DNA of 64,000 nt from assembly GCF_000283655.1 (NCBI RefSeq), contig NC_016622.1, forward strand, positions 2,182,501-2,246,500, in the 5' to 3' direction. This DNA comes from Azospirillum lipoferum 4B (GTDB lineage Bacteria; Pseudomonadota; Alphaproteobacteria; Azospirillales; Azospirillaceae). The position numbers and the translations under genes were made by a program. The notes beneath the pieces are model-generated. The model made no database searches. It saw nothing but the letters and a program-made list of their open reading frames with translations, and had not been told where the DNA came from. Positions 1-9,411 of this stretch are shown one piece after another; within the stretch, counting starts at the first letter, position 1, and every line of letters begins with the position of its first letter.

Positions 1-257
1 CCAACGTGATGGGCGACATCGCCAAGGGCGTGAAGGCCTTCAAGTCCGGCCTGAAGGACGAGGAGGACGAGACGCAGCCCGCTCCCGCCCAGACCGCTTC
101 CCAGGCCCCGCCCGCCGCGATCAACCCGGCGCCCGTCCAGCCTGCCGCCCAGCAGCCGGTCACGCAGGCTCCGGTGCCCCCGGCTGCTTCCCAGTCAACT
201 TCCCCGGCCGCCACCCAGCCGCACCCGGTCGATCCGGCCAAGCCGCATCAGGGCTGA
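1..257 (+). CDS. tatA: Sec-independent translocase subunit TatA, 3' part only
   Basis: The open frame enters from the left edge (first whole codon at position 3), so the N-terminal membrane helix lies outside the window. The visible start, NVMGDIAKGVKAFKSGLKD, is the end of the amphipathic helix typical of TatA. It is followed by an acidic patch and a Pro/Ala/Gln-rich tail of about 55 residues. TatA multimers form the pore of the twin-arginine export pathway in the inner membrane. TatB is the main alternative, but the short FKSGLKDEE ending fits TatA better. A Tat-type substrate is encoded later in the window (35.5 kb). Confidence 0.8.
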   Translation, partial: NVMGDIAKGVKAFKSGLKDEEDETQPAPAQTASQAPPAAINPAPVQPAAQQPVTQAPVPPAASQSTSPAATQPHPVDPAKPHQG

Positions 258-517
258 CCGGCAAACCAGGACGGCAGCCCCTTCTTTTGCATCGCCCGTC
301 CGCCGGGCGCGGCCGCTTGGCGGTTTGATGGGGCGGCAAAATACGATAAAGAGAAGGGGCTTTCCGCAGTCGGTCCGTTTTCCGCGGAGCGGCCGGCGGA
401 AGGCCCCTCCTTGTTTCCAGCCGGCCCGCCATGACGGGCAAGCGCAGGTCGACCGTGACGCTCAAGCCACCGCCCCGGCAGGCTCCCACCCTGTCGACAC
501 CGACGTTCAAGGACGAG

Positions 518-1561
518 ATGAAAGCAAACGGCAAACCTTCCGATACTCCGCCGCCGGAGAATGAGGACATCGCCAAGCTGCTTCGTGCCTTGAACGAGGA
601 TCTGCACGCGGATCAGCAGGACGAGGTCGAGGACGACGAGGAAGAGCCGGCAAGCCGTGGCCTGCCGCTGGGCAAGATCGCGCTTGCCCTGCTGGCGGCG
701 GGCGGCATCGCCGTCGGCGTCGTCTATTTCGGATCGGGCGATCCGGAGCCGGTGACGACGGCGGCCAACGGCTCCTCGCCAATGGTGCCGGCCCCGGCCA
801 TCACCCGTGCGCCCCAAAACGCGACGCCGTCCAATCCGGCGCCGTCCGGCGCAGCGACCAACGGCGCGCCGGCCGCGGCCGTCACACCGCCGGCACCGAC
901 GCCCCCCACCCAGGCGGCCCCGGCGACGCCGATGGCTCCGCCGGCCGTGTCCGCCGCACCGCCGCCGCCGGTCGCCGCCCTGCCCGCCAGCCCGCCGCCG
1001 GTGCTGAAGGTGCCGGAACCGCCGCCCGTCCCGGCCACGGCGCCCGCCGCAGCACCCAAGCCGCGCGCTTCGGTCCCGGCCGAACCCGCTCCGCCGCCGG
1101 TTGCCCAGAAGCCGGAAGCTGGGGAGCCCGCCGATACCGGCTCCCTCCAGGCGATGCTGGCCCCGCCGAAGGAGGCTGCCAAGCGTCCGCCCGCCGGCGC
1201 AGCCCCCGCCGCGACTCCGGCTGCACCGCCGGCTCCGCCGGCCACGGCATCGGCTCCCCCGTCCGCCAATGGCGAAGCGAAGCCCCCGGCCAAGGCCGCC
1301 ACGCCGCCGGCTTCCGCGCCGGCCGGGCGCTACACCGTGCAGGTCGGCACCTTCTCGGTGACGGCGAATGCCGATTCGCTGGCGCAGCGTCTGCAGGGCG
1401 GCGGCTTCCAGGCCTATACGGTGGATTGGACCGACAGCTCCAACCGGTCCTGGCGGGCGGTGCGCGTCGGCGGATTCGCCGATCAGACCGCGGCAAGGCG
1501 CGAGGCGGAACAGTTGAAAACGAAGATGGGGCTCAACCCGGTCGTGATCACCGCCCGCTGA
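518..1561 (+). CDS. SPOR-domain inner-membrane protein
   Basis: Protein of 347 residues with an acidic N-terminal cytoplasmic segment, one membrane helix (about residues 50-68, GKIALALLAAGG), and a very long Pro/Ala-rich periplasmic linker. A C-terminal SPOR domain of about 75 residues begins at GRYTVQVGTFS. SPOR domains bind denuded septal peptidoglycan, so a role at the division site or in wall turnover is likely. I chose the ATG at 518 because AAGGA lies just upstream. An in-frame ATG at 431 would add 29 Pro/Thr-rich residues but has no ribosome-binding site. Pro/Ala linkers of this kind span the periplasm in FtsN- and DedD-like proteins; no specific orthologue is claimed. Confidence 0.85.
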   Translation: MKANGKPSDTPPPENEDIAKLLRALNEDLHADQQDEVEDDEEEPASRGLPLGKIALALLAAGGIAVGVVYFGSGDPEPVTTAANGSSPMVPAPAITRAPQNATPSNPAPSGAATNGAPAAAVTPPAPTPPTQAAPATPMAPPAVSAAPPPPVAALPASPPPVLKVPEPPPVPATAPAAAPKPRASVPAEPAPPPVAQKPEAGEPADTGSLQAMLAPPKEAAKRPPAGAAPAATPAAPPAPPATASAPPSANGEAKPPAKAATPPASAPAGRYTVQVGTFSVTANADSLAQRLQGGGFQAYTVDWTDSSNRSWRAVRVGGFADQTAARREAEQLKTKMGLNPVVITAR

Positions 1562-1629
1562 TCCCCCGCCGGACCGGTGGAGGCACGGCGCCGGTCCTTT
1601 CCCTGCGACAACGTGTCATGCAAGCGATG

Positions 1630-1665
1630 GCCCGGCGGCGACATTTGGTCGCGGCCGGGCTTTTT
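1630..1665 (+). terminator. Rho-independent terminator after SPOR gene
   Basis: GCCCGGC at 1630-1636 pairs with GCCGGGC at 1654-1660, and an inner GCGAC-type stem continues the hairpin after one mismatch. A TTTTT tract follows at 1661-1665. It separates the envelope gene from the signalling block downstream. Confidence 0.85.
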
Positions 1666-1828
1666 CTTGCGCCGTTTACCCCCGTTCTTTGGTCGGGGGA
1701 GCGGGGAGTGCCGCTTGATCCCCGCTAGTCTTTGCTCGTACCATGGACATTCCAGGGCACGAATGCATTGCCCAGGCCACAAATTTGGGAAGCCGGCAGC
1801 AGACCGGCGCACCGGAGGACGCCCCGCC

Positions 1829-2227
1829 ATGAAGCCGACCATCCTGGTCGTCGACGACGAACCCAGCATCGTCCTGTCGCTCCAGGTCCTCATGCAGCGC
1901 GCCGGGTTCGACGTGCGCATCGCCCGCGACGGGGACGAGGCGCTGCGCTCGGTGGAGGACTATACCCCCGACCTGATCCTGCTCGACGCCATGATGCCCA
2001 AGCGCGACGGCTTCGACGTCTGCCAGACCCTGCGGACCAACCCGGCCTGGAAATCCCTGCCCATCATCATGCTGACGGCGCGCAGCCGCGACGTCGAACG
2101 GCAGAAGGGGCTGGCGCTGGGCGCCACCGACTACATCACCAAACCCTTCTCCACCCGCGACCTGCTGACCACCGTCCGCCGCCATCTGGGCCTGCCGGCC
2201 ACCGGCAGGGTGGAGCCGGCGCCGTGA
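1829..2227 (+). CDS. Single-domain response regulator (CheY-like receiver)
   Basis: A 132-residue stand-alone receiver domain. The acidic pair is D9/D10, the phospho-acceptor is D53 (LILLDAMMPKRDG), the conserved Thr is in MLTARS, and the Lys is in ITKPFS. There is no output domain, so it probably signals by protein-protein contact. The ATG has a strong GGAGGA site at 1814-1819. Its stop overlaps the GTG start of the kinase/exonuclease fusion (GTGA), which suggests translational coupling and a functional pairing with that protein. Confidence 0.93.
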   Translation: MKPTILVVDDEPSIVLSLQVLMQRAGFDVRIARDGDEALRSVEDYTPDLILLDAMMPKRDGFDVCQTLRTNPAWKSLPIIMLTARSRDVERQKGLALGATDYITKPFSTRDLLTTVRRHLGLPATGRVEPAP

Positions 2228-4428
2228 CAGCCCCCAAGACAGCAACCGTGACCGCCCCGACGGCCGCTTCCGCGCCGCCCCGGCGGATGGTGCCGCTGGC
2301 CTTCCGTGCCGCCGGCCTGGGTCTGGTGGGACTGTCGGTCGGGCTGGCGATGGCGGTGCGCGGGTCGGACGCGGCGGATCCGCTGCTGACCTATGCCGTG
2401 GTGATGACGGCGGCCTGCGCGGCGGCGGTTTGGGGGTTGTGGCTGGCGGTCGACCGTTACCTGTTGCGCGCCGCGGAAACGCTGGGCCGGGAGGCCGGGT
2501 TGATCGCCCACGGCAATGCGGAGGGTGCGGTCGGCGGCCGGGTGCCGCTGGCGCGCTACGGCGACCTGCAGCCGATCGCCCGCGCGGTCAACGACCTGTC
2601 GGACAAGCTGGCCCAGGTCCGCCGCGACATCGCCCGCACCGTCGCGGAGTCGACCGCCAAGGCGGAGGAGCAGAAGACCCAGCTCGCCGCCGTGCTGCGC
2701 GACCTGCATGAAGGCGTCCTGGTCTGCAACACCCGGCACCAGATCCTGCTCTACAACCAGACCGCCCTCGACATCCTGCACCTGACGGGGGAGCTGGGGC
2801 TGGGCCGCTCCATGCTGCATTTCGTGGTGGCGGAGCCGCTGACCCACACGCTGGAACGGCTGTCCTTGCGCGTGCGCGAAGGCCGGCACGTCAACCACGA
2901 GCACGGCACCACCGCACAGTTCGTCGGCGCCACCACCGACGGCCGCATCCTGCTGGAAGGCCGCATGAGCGCGATCCTGCAGGACCCGGAACCGGGATCG
3001 GACGAGCCGCCGGTCATCACCGGTTATGTGCTGACCCTGTCCGACGCCACCAGCGAGCTTGCGGCGCTGGGCCAGCGCGACGCCCTGCTGCGCGAGGCGA
3101 CGGAGGGGTTCCGCGCGCCGATCGCCAACCTGCGCGCCGCGGTGGAGACCCTGTATGACGCGCCGGACCTCGGCCCCGTCGACCGGGCGGCCTTCGAAAG
3201 CTCGATGCTGGACTCCTGCGACAGCCTGTCCCGCCGGCTGGAGCAGGTGAGTGCCGCCTACCGCAGCGTCGTCACCGGCAGCTGGCCGATGAGCGACATC
3301 CACTCCAACAACCTGATCAATCTCGTGGCCCACCGGGTCGGGACCGAATCCCCCACCACGGTCACGCTGACCGGCCTGCCGCAATGGGTGCATGGCGACA
3401 GCCACGGCCTGGTCCTGCTATTCGCCTATCTGATCGAAAAGGTGCATGGCCTGACCGGCGCCACCGCCTTCGACCTGGAAGCCGCCGGGCCGCAGGACGG
3501 CGACCGCTGGGTCTATCTGGATCTGGTGTGGGAAGGGCCGGCGGTGCCCAGCGCCACGCTGGACAGCTGGCTGGACCAGACCCTGCCGGGCGGGCTGGGG
3601 GGACTCAGCGCCGGCGACGTGCTGCAGCATCACCGCAGCACCGCCTGGAGCGAGCCGCTGCCAACCTCCGACGGGTCGGCCGGCCGGGCGCGGCTGCGCG
3701 TGCCGCTGCCGCCGGCGCAGTCGCCCCGCTCCGCCCATCCCCGGCCACGGGCCGGCGCCCGGCCGGAGTTCTTCGATTTCGGGCTGCTGCACCAGCCGCT
3801 GGCAACCAGCGAGCTTGGCCGTACGCCGCTGGACCGGCTGCATTACGTGGTGTTCGACACCGAAACCACCGGCCTGTCGCCCAGCACGGGCGACGAGATC
3901 ATCCAGATCGCCGCCGTCCGCGTCGTCGGCGGGCGCATCCTGACGGGGGAGACCTTCAACACGCTGGTCGACCCGAAGCGGCCGATCCCGCCGGAGTCGG
4001 TCCCCTTCCACGGCATCACCGACGGCATGGTGGCCGGCAAGCCGACCATCGACGCCGTGCTGCCGCAGTTCCGCGGCTTCGTCTCCGGCGCGGTGATGGT
4101 GGCGCACAATGCCGCCTTCGACCTGAAATTCCTGAAGATGAAGGAACGGGCGGCGGGGGTGGCCTTCGACTGCCCGGTGCTGGACACCATGCTGCTGTCG
4201 CGGATGCTGCTGGGCAATGACGGCGACCACACGCTGGACGGCATCGCCGAGCGGCTGGGCATCGAGGTGGTCGACCGCCACACCGCGCTGGGCGACAGCC
4301 TGGTCACCGCCGCGGTGTTCCTGCGGATGATCGAGATGCTGCGCGAACGCGACGTGCGGACGCTGGACGACGCCATCCGCGGCGCCAACATCCTGGTCGA
4401 ACTCGCCGCAAGGGAACGCGCCTTTTGA
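2224..4428 (+). CDS. Sensor-kinase-like protein fused to a DnaQ-type 3'-5' exonuclease
   Basis: A 734-residue fusion. The N-terminus has two membrane helices (about residues 19-40 and 58-78), then a HAMP-like/coiled segment and a PAS-like region (DLHEGVLVCNTRHQILLYNQ). Next comes a region shaped like a kinase core, but without a recognisable HExxxP phospho-acceptor motif or clear N/G boxes, so kinase activity is doubtful. The C-terminal 190 residues form a complete DEDDh exonuclease: D545 and E547 (FDTETTG), D633 (HNAAFD), H686 and D691 (HTALGD). Related exonucleases are encoded beside symporter-kinase systems of the CrbS type. The start is GTG at 2224, overlapping the receiver's stop; longer upstream starts would overlap that gene. 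Membrane-anchored exonuclease under sensory control is the inferred role. Confidence 0.85.
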   Translation: MTAPKTATVTAPTAASAPPRRMVPLAFRAAGLGLVGLSVGLAMAVRGSDAADPLLTYAVVMTAACAAAVWGLWLAVDRYLLRAAETLGREAGLIAHGNAEGAVGGRVPLARYGDLQPIARAVNDLSDKLAQVRRDIARTVAESTAKAEEQKTQLAAVLRDLHEGVLVCNTRHQILLYNQTALDILHLTGELGLGRSMLHFVVAEPLTHTLERLSLRVREGRHVNHEHGTTAQFVGATTDGRILLEGRMSAILQDPEPGSDEPPVITGYVLTLSDATSELAALGQRDALLREATEGFRAPIANLRAAVETLYDAPDLGPVDRAAFESSMLDSCDSLSRRLEQVSAAYRSVVTGSWPMSDIHSNNLINLVAHRVGTESPTTVTLTGLPQWVHGDSHGLVLLFAYLIEKVHGLTGATAFDLEAAGPQDGDRWVYLDLVWEGPAVPSATLDSWLDQTLPGGLGGLSAGDVLQHHRSTAWSEPLPTSDGSAGRARLRVPLPPAQSPRSAHPRPRAGARPEFFDFGLLHQPLATSELGRTPLDRLHYVVFDTETTGLSPSTGDEIIQIAAVRVVGGRILTGETFNTLVDPKRPIPPESVPFHGITDGMVAGKPTIDAVLPQFRGFVSGAVMVAHNAAFDLKFLKMKERAAGVAFDCPVLDTMLLSRMLLGNDGDHTLDGIAERLGIEVVDRHTALGDSLVTAAVFLRMIEMLRERDVRTLDDAIRGANILVELAARERAF

Positions 4429-4640
4429 GCGCGCCGGACCGCGACGAACAGCGCGCCCCCCGCCGCCGCGAGCGCATGGCCGGGCTGTTCCTGCTGGCCG
4501 CCGTGCTGTTCAGCCCGCCGCTGCTCGGCCTGTTCGGGGTGGAGGGCACGATTCTCGGGGTGCCGGCCCTCTATGCAGGGGTCTTCGGCGTGTGGGCGGC
4601 GGTGATCCTGCTGGCGGCGCTCGCCGGCCGGACCCGATAG
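4425..4640 (+). CDS. Small two-helix membrane protein, CbrX-like companion of the symporter kinase
   Basis: A 71-residue protein with a basic N-terminus (RRRERM) followed by two hydrophobic helices, AGLFLLAAVLFSPPLLGLF and VPALYAGVFGVWAAVILLAA. Small proteins of this shape are encoded directly before CbrA-like sodium:solute symporter kinases (CbrX in Pseudomonas). Here the gene sits 9 bp before such a kinase. The start used is TTG at 4425, overlapping the upstream stop; an internal ATG at 4476 is possible. It may help membrane insertion or translation of the next gene. The CbrX link rests on size, topology and position, not on an alignment. Confidence 0.65.
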   Translation: MSAPDRDEQRAPRRRERMAGLFLLAAVLFSPPLLGLFGVEGTILGVPALYAGVFGVWAAVILLAALAGRTR

Positions 4641-4649
4641 GGGGGCCGC

Positions 4650-7427
4650 ATGGAGGTCGGGCTCGATTGGGGCACGGTCCTGGTCGCGGCGCTGGCCTAC
4701 CTGTCCGCCCTGTTCGCCATCGCCCATTGGGCCGACCGGCGGGAAGCGGCGGGGCGCAGTATCATCGCCTCGCCCACCGTCTTCGCCCTGTCCTTGGCGG
4801 TCTATTGCACGACCTGGACATTCTACGGCTCGGTCGGGCGGGCGGCGACGCTGGGGATCGGCTTCCTGCCGGTCTATCTCGGCCCCACCCTGCTGATGCT
4901 GCTGGCCCCGCTGGTCCTGCGCAAGATCCTGCGCATCGCCAAGGCGCAGCGCATCACCTCCATCGCCGATTTCCTGGCCAGCCGCTATGGCCACAGCCCC
5001 CTGCTGGGCGGGCTGGTGGCGCTGACCGCCACCGTCGGCGTCACCCCTTACATCGCCCTACAGCTGAAAGCGGTCGCCGTCAGCTTCGACGCGCTGACCG
5101 GCGGCGGGCTGGAGACGGCCCCGGCCCCCATCCTCGACCAGGGATTCCTGATCGCCGCGGTGATGGCGCTGTTCGCCATCGTCTTCGGCGCCCGCCAGAT
5201 CGACGCGGCGGAGCATCACCCCGGCATGGTCGCTGCCATCGCACTCGAATCGCTGGTGAAGCTGATCGCCTTCCTGGCCGTGGGAATCTTCGTGGTCTGG
5301 GGCCTGCACGGCGGGCTGGACAGCCTGTTCACCGCTGCCGCCTCCCGCCCCGACCTCGCCCGGCTGTTCGGCGGCGACATTGCGCTGGAAGGGGCGGCAT
5401 CCGGGGTCTGGGTCACCACCACCATCCTGTCGGCGGCGGCGATGCTGTGCCTGCCGCGCCAGTTCCAGGTGATGGTCATCGAATCGGTGGACGAACGCCA
5501 GCTGGACCGCGCCGTCTGGCTGTTCCCGCTCTATCTGCTGCTGATCAACCTGTTCGTCCTGCCGGTGGCGCTGTCGGGGCTGCTGACCTTCGGCGGGCGG
5601 GTGGACCCCGACCTGTTCGTGGTCGCCCTGCCCCTGCATGGCGGGGCGGAGTGGCTGGCCCTGCTGGCCTTCCTCGGCGGATTGTCGGCCGCAGCGGGGA
5701 TGATCGTGGTGGAGACGGTGGCGCTGTCCACCATGCTGTGCAACGACCTTGTGGTGCCCATCCTGCTGCGCTTCCGGCCGGCGGCGCTGGCGCGCTCGAC
5801 CGATCCGGCGCCGCTGCTGCTGATGGTCCGGCGGGTCGCCATCGTCGCGATCCTGCTGTTCGGCTACGGCTATTACCGGCTGGCGGGATCGGCCTATGCG
5901 CTGGTGTCGATCGGGTTGATCTCCTTCGCGGCGGTGGCACAGTTCGCCCCGGCCCTGATCGGCGGGCTCTACTGGCGCGGGGCGACCCGGCGCGGCGCCA
6001 TCGCCGGGGTGGCGGCGGGCACGCTGGTCTGGGCCTACACGCTGCTGCTGCCCAGCTTCGCGCGGTCGGGCTGGCTGCCCGCCAGCTTCATCGCCGACGG
6101 GCCGTGGAGCATCGCGGCGCTGCGGCCCTATGCGCTGTTCGGGCTGGAGGGCTGGGACCCGCTGGCCCATGCCCTGTTCTGGAGCGCGCTTGCCAACATC
6201 GGCGCCTATGTCGGGCTGTCGCTGTTCGACCGTCCCGACGCGGCGGAGCGGGCGCAGGCCGCCGCCTTCGTCGATGTGTTCGAACCGACGTCCGCCGCCA
6301 GTCCGCAGACCTCGCCGGCGGACTGGCGCAGTGCCGCCAGCGTCGGCGATCTCGCCCGCGTGGTCGCCCGCTTCCTCGGACCGCAGCGCGCCGAACAGGC
6401 CTTCGCCGGTGCCGACCCGGACGAGCCGGCGGGACCGGAGCGGCTGCGGCTGGCCGAACGGCTGCTGGCCGGCGCCATCGGCGGGGCGTCGGCGCGGGTG
6501 GCGCTCGCCTCCTCCGTCTCGGCGGGGGCGGTGGAGGCGGCGGAGCTTCTGCGCATGCTGGACGAGACCAGCGACGTCATCGCCCACAGCCGCCAGCTGG
6601 AACTGAAGACGGCGGAACTGGAGCGCGCCACCGACGCACTGCGCGCCGCCAACGAAAGGCTGACCGAGCTGGACCGGCTGAAGGACGATTTCCTGTCCAC
6701 CGTGACGCATGAACTGCGCACGCCGCTGACCTCGATTCGCGCGCTGAGCGAGATCCTGCACGACGATCCGGAGCTGGAGGCGGACCAGCGGCAGGAATTC
6801 CTGGCCGTCATCATCAAGGAGAGCGAGCGGCTGACCCGCCTGATCAACCAGGTGCTCGACATGGCGAAGATCGAGGCCGGCGCGCTCGACTGGCGGATCG
6901 AGGCCATCGATCCGGCCGCCCTGCTGACCCAGGCGGTCGCGGCGACGGAGGCGCTGTTCCTGGAACGCGGCATCGCCCTGTCGGTGGATATCCCCGGCGA
7001 CCTGCCGCCGGTGCGCGGCGACGAGGACCGGGTGATCCAGGTGGTGGTGAACCTGTTGTCCAACGCCGCGAAGTTCACGCCGTCCGGCGGCCGGACCCGG
7101 CTGGAGGCCCGGCCGGAAGGGGGAATGCTGCGTGTCACAGTGACCGACAGCGGCCCGGGCGTGGCACCGAAAGACCGCAAGCTGGTGTTCGAGCGTTTCC
7201 GTCAGGCCGGCGACACGCTGATCGGCAAGCCGGCCGGCACCGGCCTGGGACTTGCCATCGCCAGCCGCATCGTCGGGCATCTCGGCGGCCGGATCGGGGT
7301 GGAGGACGCCCCCGCCGGTCTGGACGCCGATTCGGGCAAGGGGGCCGCCTTCTGGTTCACCCTTCCGCTTGCCGGGACGCCTGCCGATGCGGCCTCGGAA
7401 GCACTGCCGCGGAGTTCCGCCGACTGA
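4650..7427 (+). CDS. Sodium:solute symporter-STAC-histidine kinase (CbrA/CrbS type)
   Basis: A 925-residue hybrid. The first roughly 500 residues form a 12-13 helix SLC5/sodium:solute symporter domain. It is followed by a helical linker of STAC type (DLARVVARFLGPQRAEQAF), a coiled coil, and a complete kinase core. The H-box histidine is H687 (THELRTPLTSIRALSEIL), the N-box is VVNLLSNAAKFTP, and the G-boxes are DSGPGVAP and GTGLGLAIA. Proteins of this layout sense or transport a substrate and control carbon-source use (CbrA: amino acids; CrbS: acetate). No NtrC-type partner is adjacent. The receivers at 1829, 7676 and 11133 are the candidates. The ATG at 4650 is preceded by GGGGGCC. Confidence 0.93.
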   Translation: MEVGLDWGTVLVAALAYLSALFAIAHWADRREAAGRSIIASPTVFALSLAVYCTTWTFYGSVGRAATLGIGFLPVYLGPTLLMLLAPLVLRKILRIAKAQRITSIADFLASRYGHSPLLGGLVALTATVGVTPYIALQLKAVAVSFDALTGGGLETAPAPILDQGFLIAAVMALFAIVFGARQIDAAEHHPGMVAAIALESLVKLIAFLAVGIFVVWGLHGGLDSLFTAAASRPDLARLFGGDIALEGAASGVWVTTTILSAAAMLCLPRQFQVMVIESVDERQLDRAVWLFPLYLLLINLFVLPVALSGLLTFGGRVDPDLFVVALPLHGGAEWLALLAFLGGLSAAAGMIVVETVALSTMLCNDLVVPILLRFRPAALARSTDPAPLLLMVRRVAIVAILLFGYGYYRLAGSAYALVSIGLISFAAVAQFAPALIGGLYWRGATRRGAIAGVAAGTLVWAYTLLLPSFARSGWLPASFIADGPWSIAALRPYALFGLEGWDPLAHALFWSALANIGAYVGLSLFDRPDAAERAQAAAFVDVFEPTSAASPQTSPADWRSAASVGDLARVVARFLGPQRAEQAFAGADPDEPAGPERLRLAERLLAGAIGGASARVALASSVSAGAVEAAELLRMLDETSDVIAHSRQLELKTAELERATDALRAANERLTELDRLKDDFLSTVTHELRTPLTSIRALSEILHDDPELEADQRQEFLAVIIKESERLTRLINQVLDMAKIEAGALDWRIEAIDPAALLTQAVAATEALFLERGIALSVDIPGDLPPVRGDEDRVIQVVVNLLSNAAKFTPSGGRTRLEARPEGGMLRVTVTDSGPGVAPKDRKLVFERFRQAGDTLIGKPAGTGLGLAIASRIVGHLGGRIGVEDAPAGLDADSGKGAAFWFTLPLAGTPADAASEALPRSSAD

Positions 7428-7675
7428 TCGGCCATGGCCCGTTCACAACCGTCTGGCCGCCATGCAATCCCGTGTTATCCTGCCTGCCGACCGCGCACGA
7501 TAATCAAGTGGGGATTTCCGTCTTGCGGCCCGATCCGGATTTGCGGCCACAGTGCCATGCAACCGATGGGGCACCGTACGCCACGGTGCTTCCCGTTCGA
7601 ACGATCCGCGCTTATGGTGGGGGCCCCGGATCCGGTTGCGGCACGGGTCGGGCGGGTTGGCGGTAGGAAGGCGGG

Positions 7676-9346
7676 ATGGGAAAGATTCTGGTTGTCGACG
7701 ACGAGAGGGACGTCGAGACGCTGATCATGCAGCGTTTCCGTCGCGCCGTCCGCGCCGGTGAACTGGAGTTCCTGTTCGCCCATGACGGGCAAGAGGCGCT
7801 GGAGACCCTGCGCGCCCGGCCCGACATCGACATGGTGCTGAGCGACATCAACATGCCGGGGATGGACGGGCTGACCCTCCTCGACCATCTGCCGCAGGTG
7901 AATGCCGACATCCGCGCGGTGATGGTCTCGGCCTATGGCGACCTCGGCAACGTGCGGGCGGCGATGAACCGCGGCGCCTTCGACTTCATCATCAAGCCCA
8001 TCGATTTCAGCGACCTGGAAGCCACCATCCACAAGACGCTGGAGGCCTGCCGTGCCGTGCGGCGGCTGCGCGATGCATTGCAGGAGACGCGGACGGCCGA
8101 AGCGGCGTCGCGCGCCCAGGCCGCCCGCCTGCGCCGGGTGCTGGACGGCAGCCCCATCGGCGTGTCGATCATCACCGAAACGGGCGAGCTGCTCTACTGC
8201 AACCAGCGCTGTGCCGACCTGTTCGGCGTGCCGGCGGAGGCGATGCACCAGCGCTGCGCCCCCACCCTGTTCCGCCATGTGCGGGAAAGGCTGCCGGACC
8301 GGGCGCCCGGAGCCGTGCCAGCGTCGGACGAAATCGACTATATGCGCGAAGACGGGCGGACGGTGTGGATGGCGATGTCCGTCGACCGCACCTCTTACGA
8401 GAACCAGCCGGTCTTCATCGTCTGGCTCTACGACATCACCGAGCGCAAGGTGCAGGCGGAAGCGCTGCGCAGTGCCAAGGATTCGGCCGAAAAGGCCCTG
8501 GCCGACCTGGAGCGCATGCAATCCGACCTGATCCGGGCGGAGAAGATGGCGGTGATCGCCCAGTTGATCGCCGCGGTCGCACACGAGATCAACACCCCCG
8601 TCGGCATCGCGCTGACCGCCGCCACCCATCTGCAGACGGCGTCGGAAGCGATCATCATGACCTTCAAGGGCGGCCAGCTGCGCAAGAGCGACTTCCAGGA
8701 CTATGTCGGCACCGCCAGCGAGGTTTCCACCCTGCTGGTCGCCAACATCGAACGCGCCGCCGCCCTGATCCAGAGCCTGAAGCTGGTGACGGAGGGCAAG
8801 GCCAGCTCGCCGCGCAGCCGCGTCGGCCTGCGCGACTACCTGTCCGATATCGTGCTGGCGGTGCAGGTGCAGCCGGCCGCGGCCGGGCACCAGCTGGCTC
8901 TGGACTGCCCGGACGGGCTGGCGCTGGACACCTATCCCGGCGCGCTGACCGAGGTGCTGCTGGCCCTGCTGACCAACGCCTTCGCCCATGCGTTCGAGCA
9001 GGTGCCGGCGATCACCGCCATCGGCGCGCATGCCGGGGACGGGACGCGGGAGGATGAGGCTGCCGTCCGCCGTCCCGGCGGCAAGGTGACGGTTTCGGTG
9101 CGGATGCTGGGGGAGGACCGGGTGGAGCTGCGCGTTTCCGACAACGGCCGCGGCATCCCGGCCGATATCCGGCCGCGGCTGTTCCAGCCCTTCACCACCA
9201 CCCGCCGCGGTGCCGGCAGCATGGGGCTGGGGCTCTACGCCGTGTTCAACCTGGTTACCGGAAAGCTCGGCGGCGAGATCGACATCGACAGCGAGGTCGG
9301 CCGTGGCACCAGCGCAATCCTGCGGTTGCCGCTGGACGCCCCCTGA
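7676..9346 (+). CDS. Receiver-PAS-histidine kinase
   Basis: A 556-residue protein that begins with a receiver domain (D8/D9, phospho-acceptor D57 in [12 protein letters not shown]). It continues with a coiled linker, a PAS domain (about 155-265, ending DITERK), a dimerisation domain with H303 ([14 protein letters not shown]), and a C-terminal ATPase domain ([29 protein letters not shown]). The receiver is at the N-terminus, so it probably takes phosphate from another kinase, perhaps the symporter kinase upstream, and modulates its own kinase domain. The ATG has AGGAAG about 6 bp upstream. No membrane segment is seen, so it is cytoplasmic. Confidence 0.92.
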   Translation: MGKILVVDDERDVETLIMQRFRRAVRAGELEFLFAHDGQEALETLRARPDIDMVLSDINMPGMDGLTLLDHLPQVNADIRAVMVSAYGDLGNVRAAMNRGAFDFIIKPIDFSDLEATIHKTLEACRAVRRLRDALQETRTAEAASRAQAARLRRVLDGSPIGVSIITETGELLYCNQRCADLFGVPAEAMHQRCAPTLFRHVRERLPDRAPGAVPASDEIDYMREDGRTVWMAMSVDRTSYENQPVFIVWLYDITERKVQAEALRSAKDSAEKALADLERMQSDLIRAEKMAVIAQLIAAVAHEINTPVGIALTAATHLQTASEAIIMTFKGGQLRKSDFQDYVGTASEVSTLLVANIERAAALIQSLKLVTEGKASSPRSRVGLRDYLSDIVLAVQVQPAAAGHQLALDCPDGLALDTYPGALTEVLLALLTNAFAHAFEQVPAITAIGAHAGDGTREDEAAVRRPGGKVTVSVRMLGEDRVELRVSDNGRGIPADIRPRLFQPFTTTRRGAGSMGLGLYAVFNLVTGKLGGEIDIDSEVGRGTSAILRLPLDAP

Positions 9347-9411
9347 CCCGGCCCCCGATCCTGCCGAATCGGCGGCAGAAGCCCTGCAGACGACATCTTC
9401 GGGACCCCTCC

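Noticed and set aside
1732-2223. Upstream extension of the kinase/exonuclease frame
   Set aside because: The extension is Arg/Pro-rich and lies out of frame over the receiver gene. The GTG at 2224 overlapping the receiver stop is the natural start.
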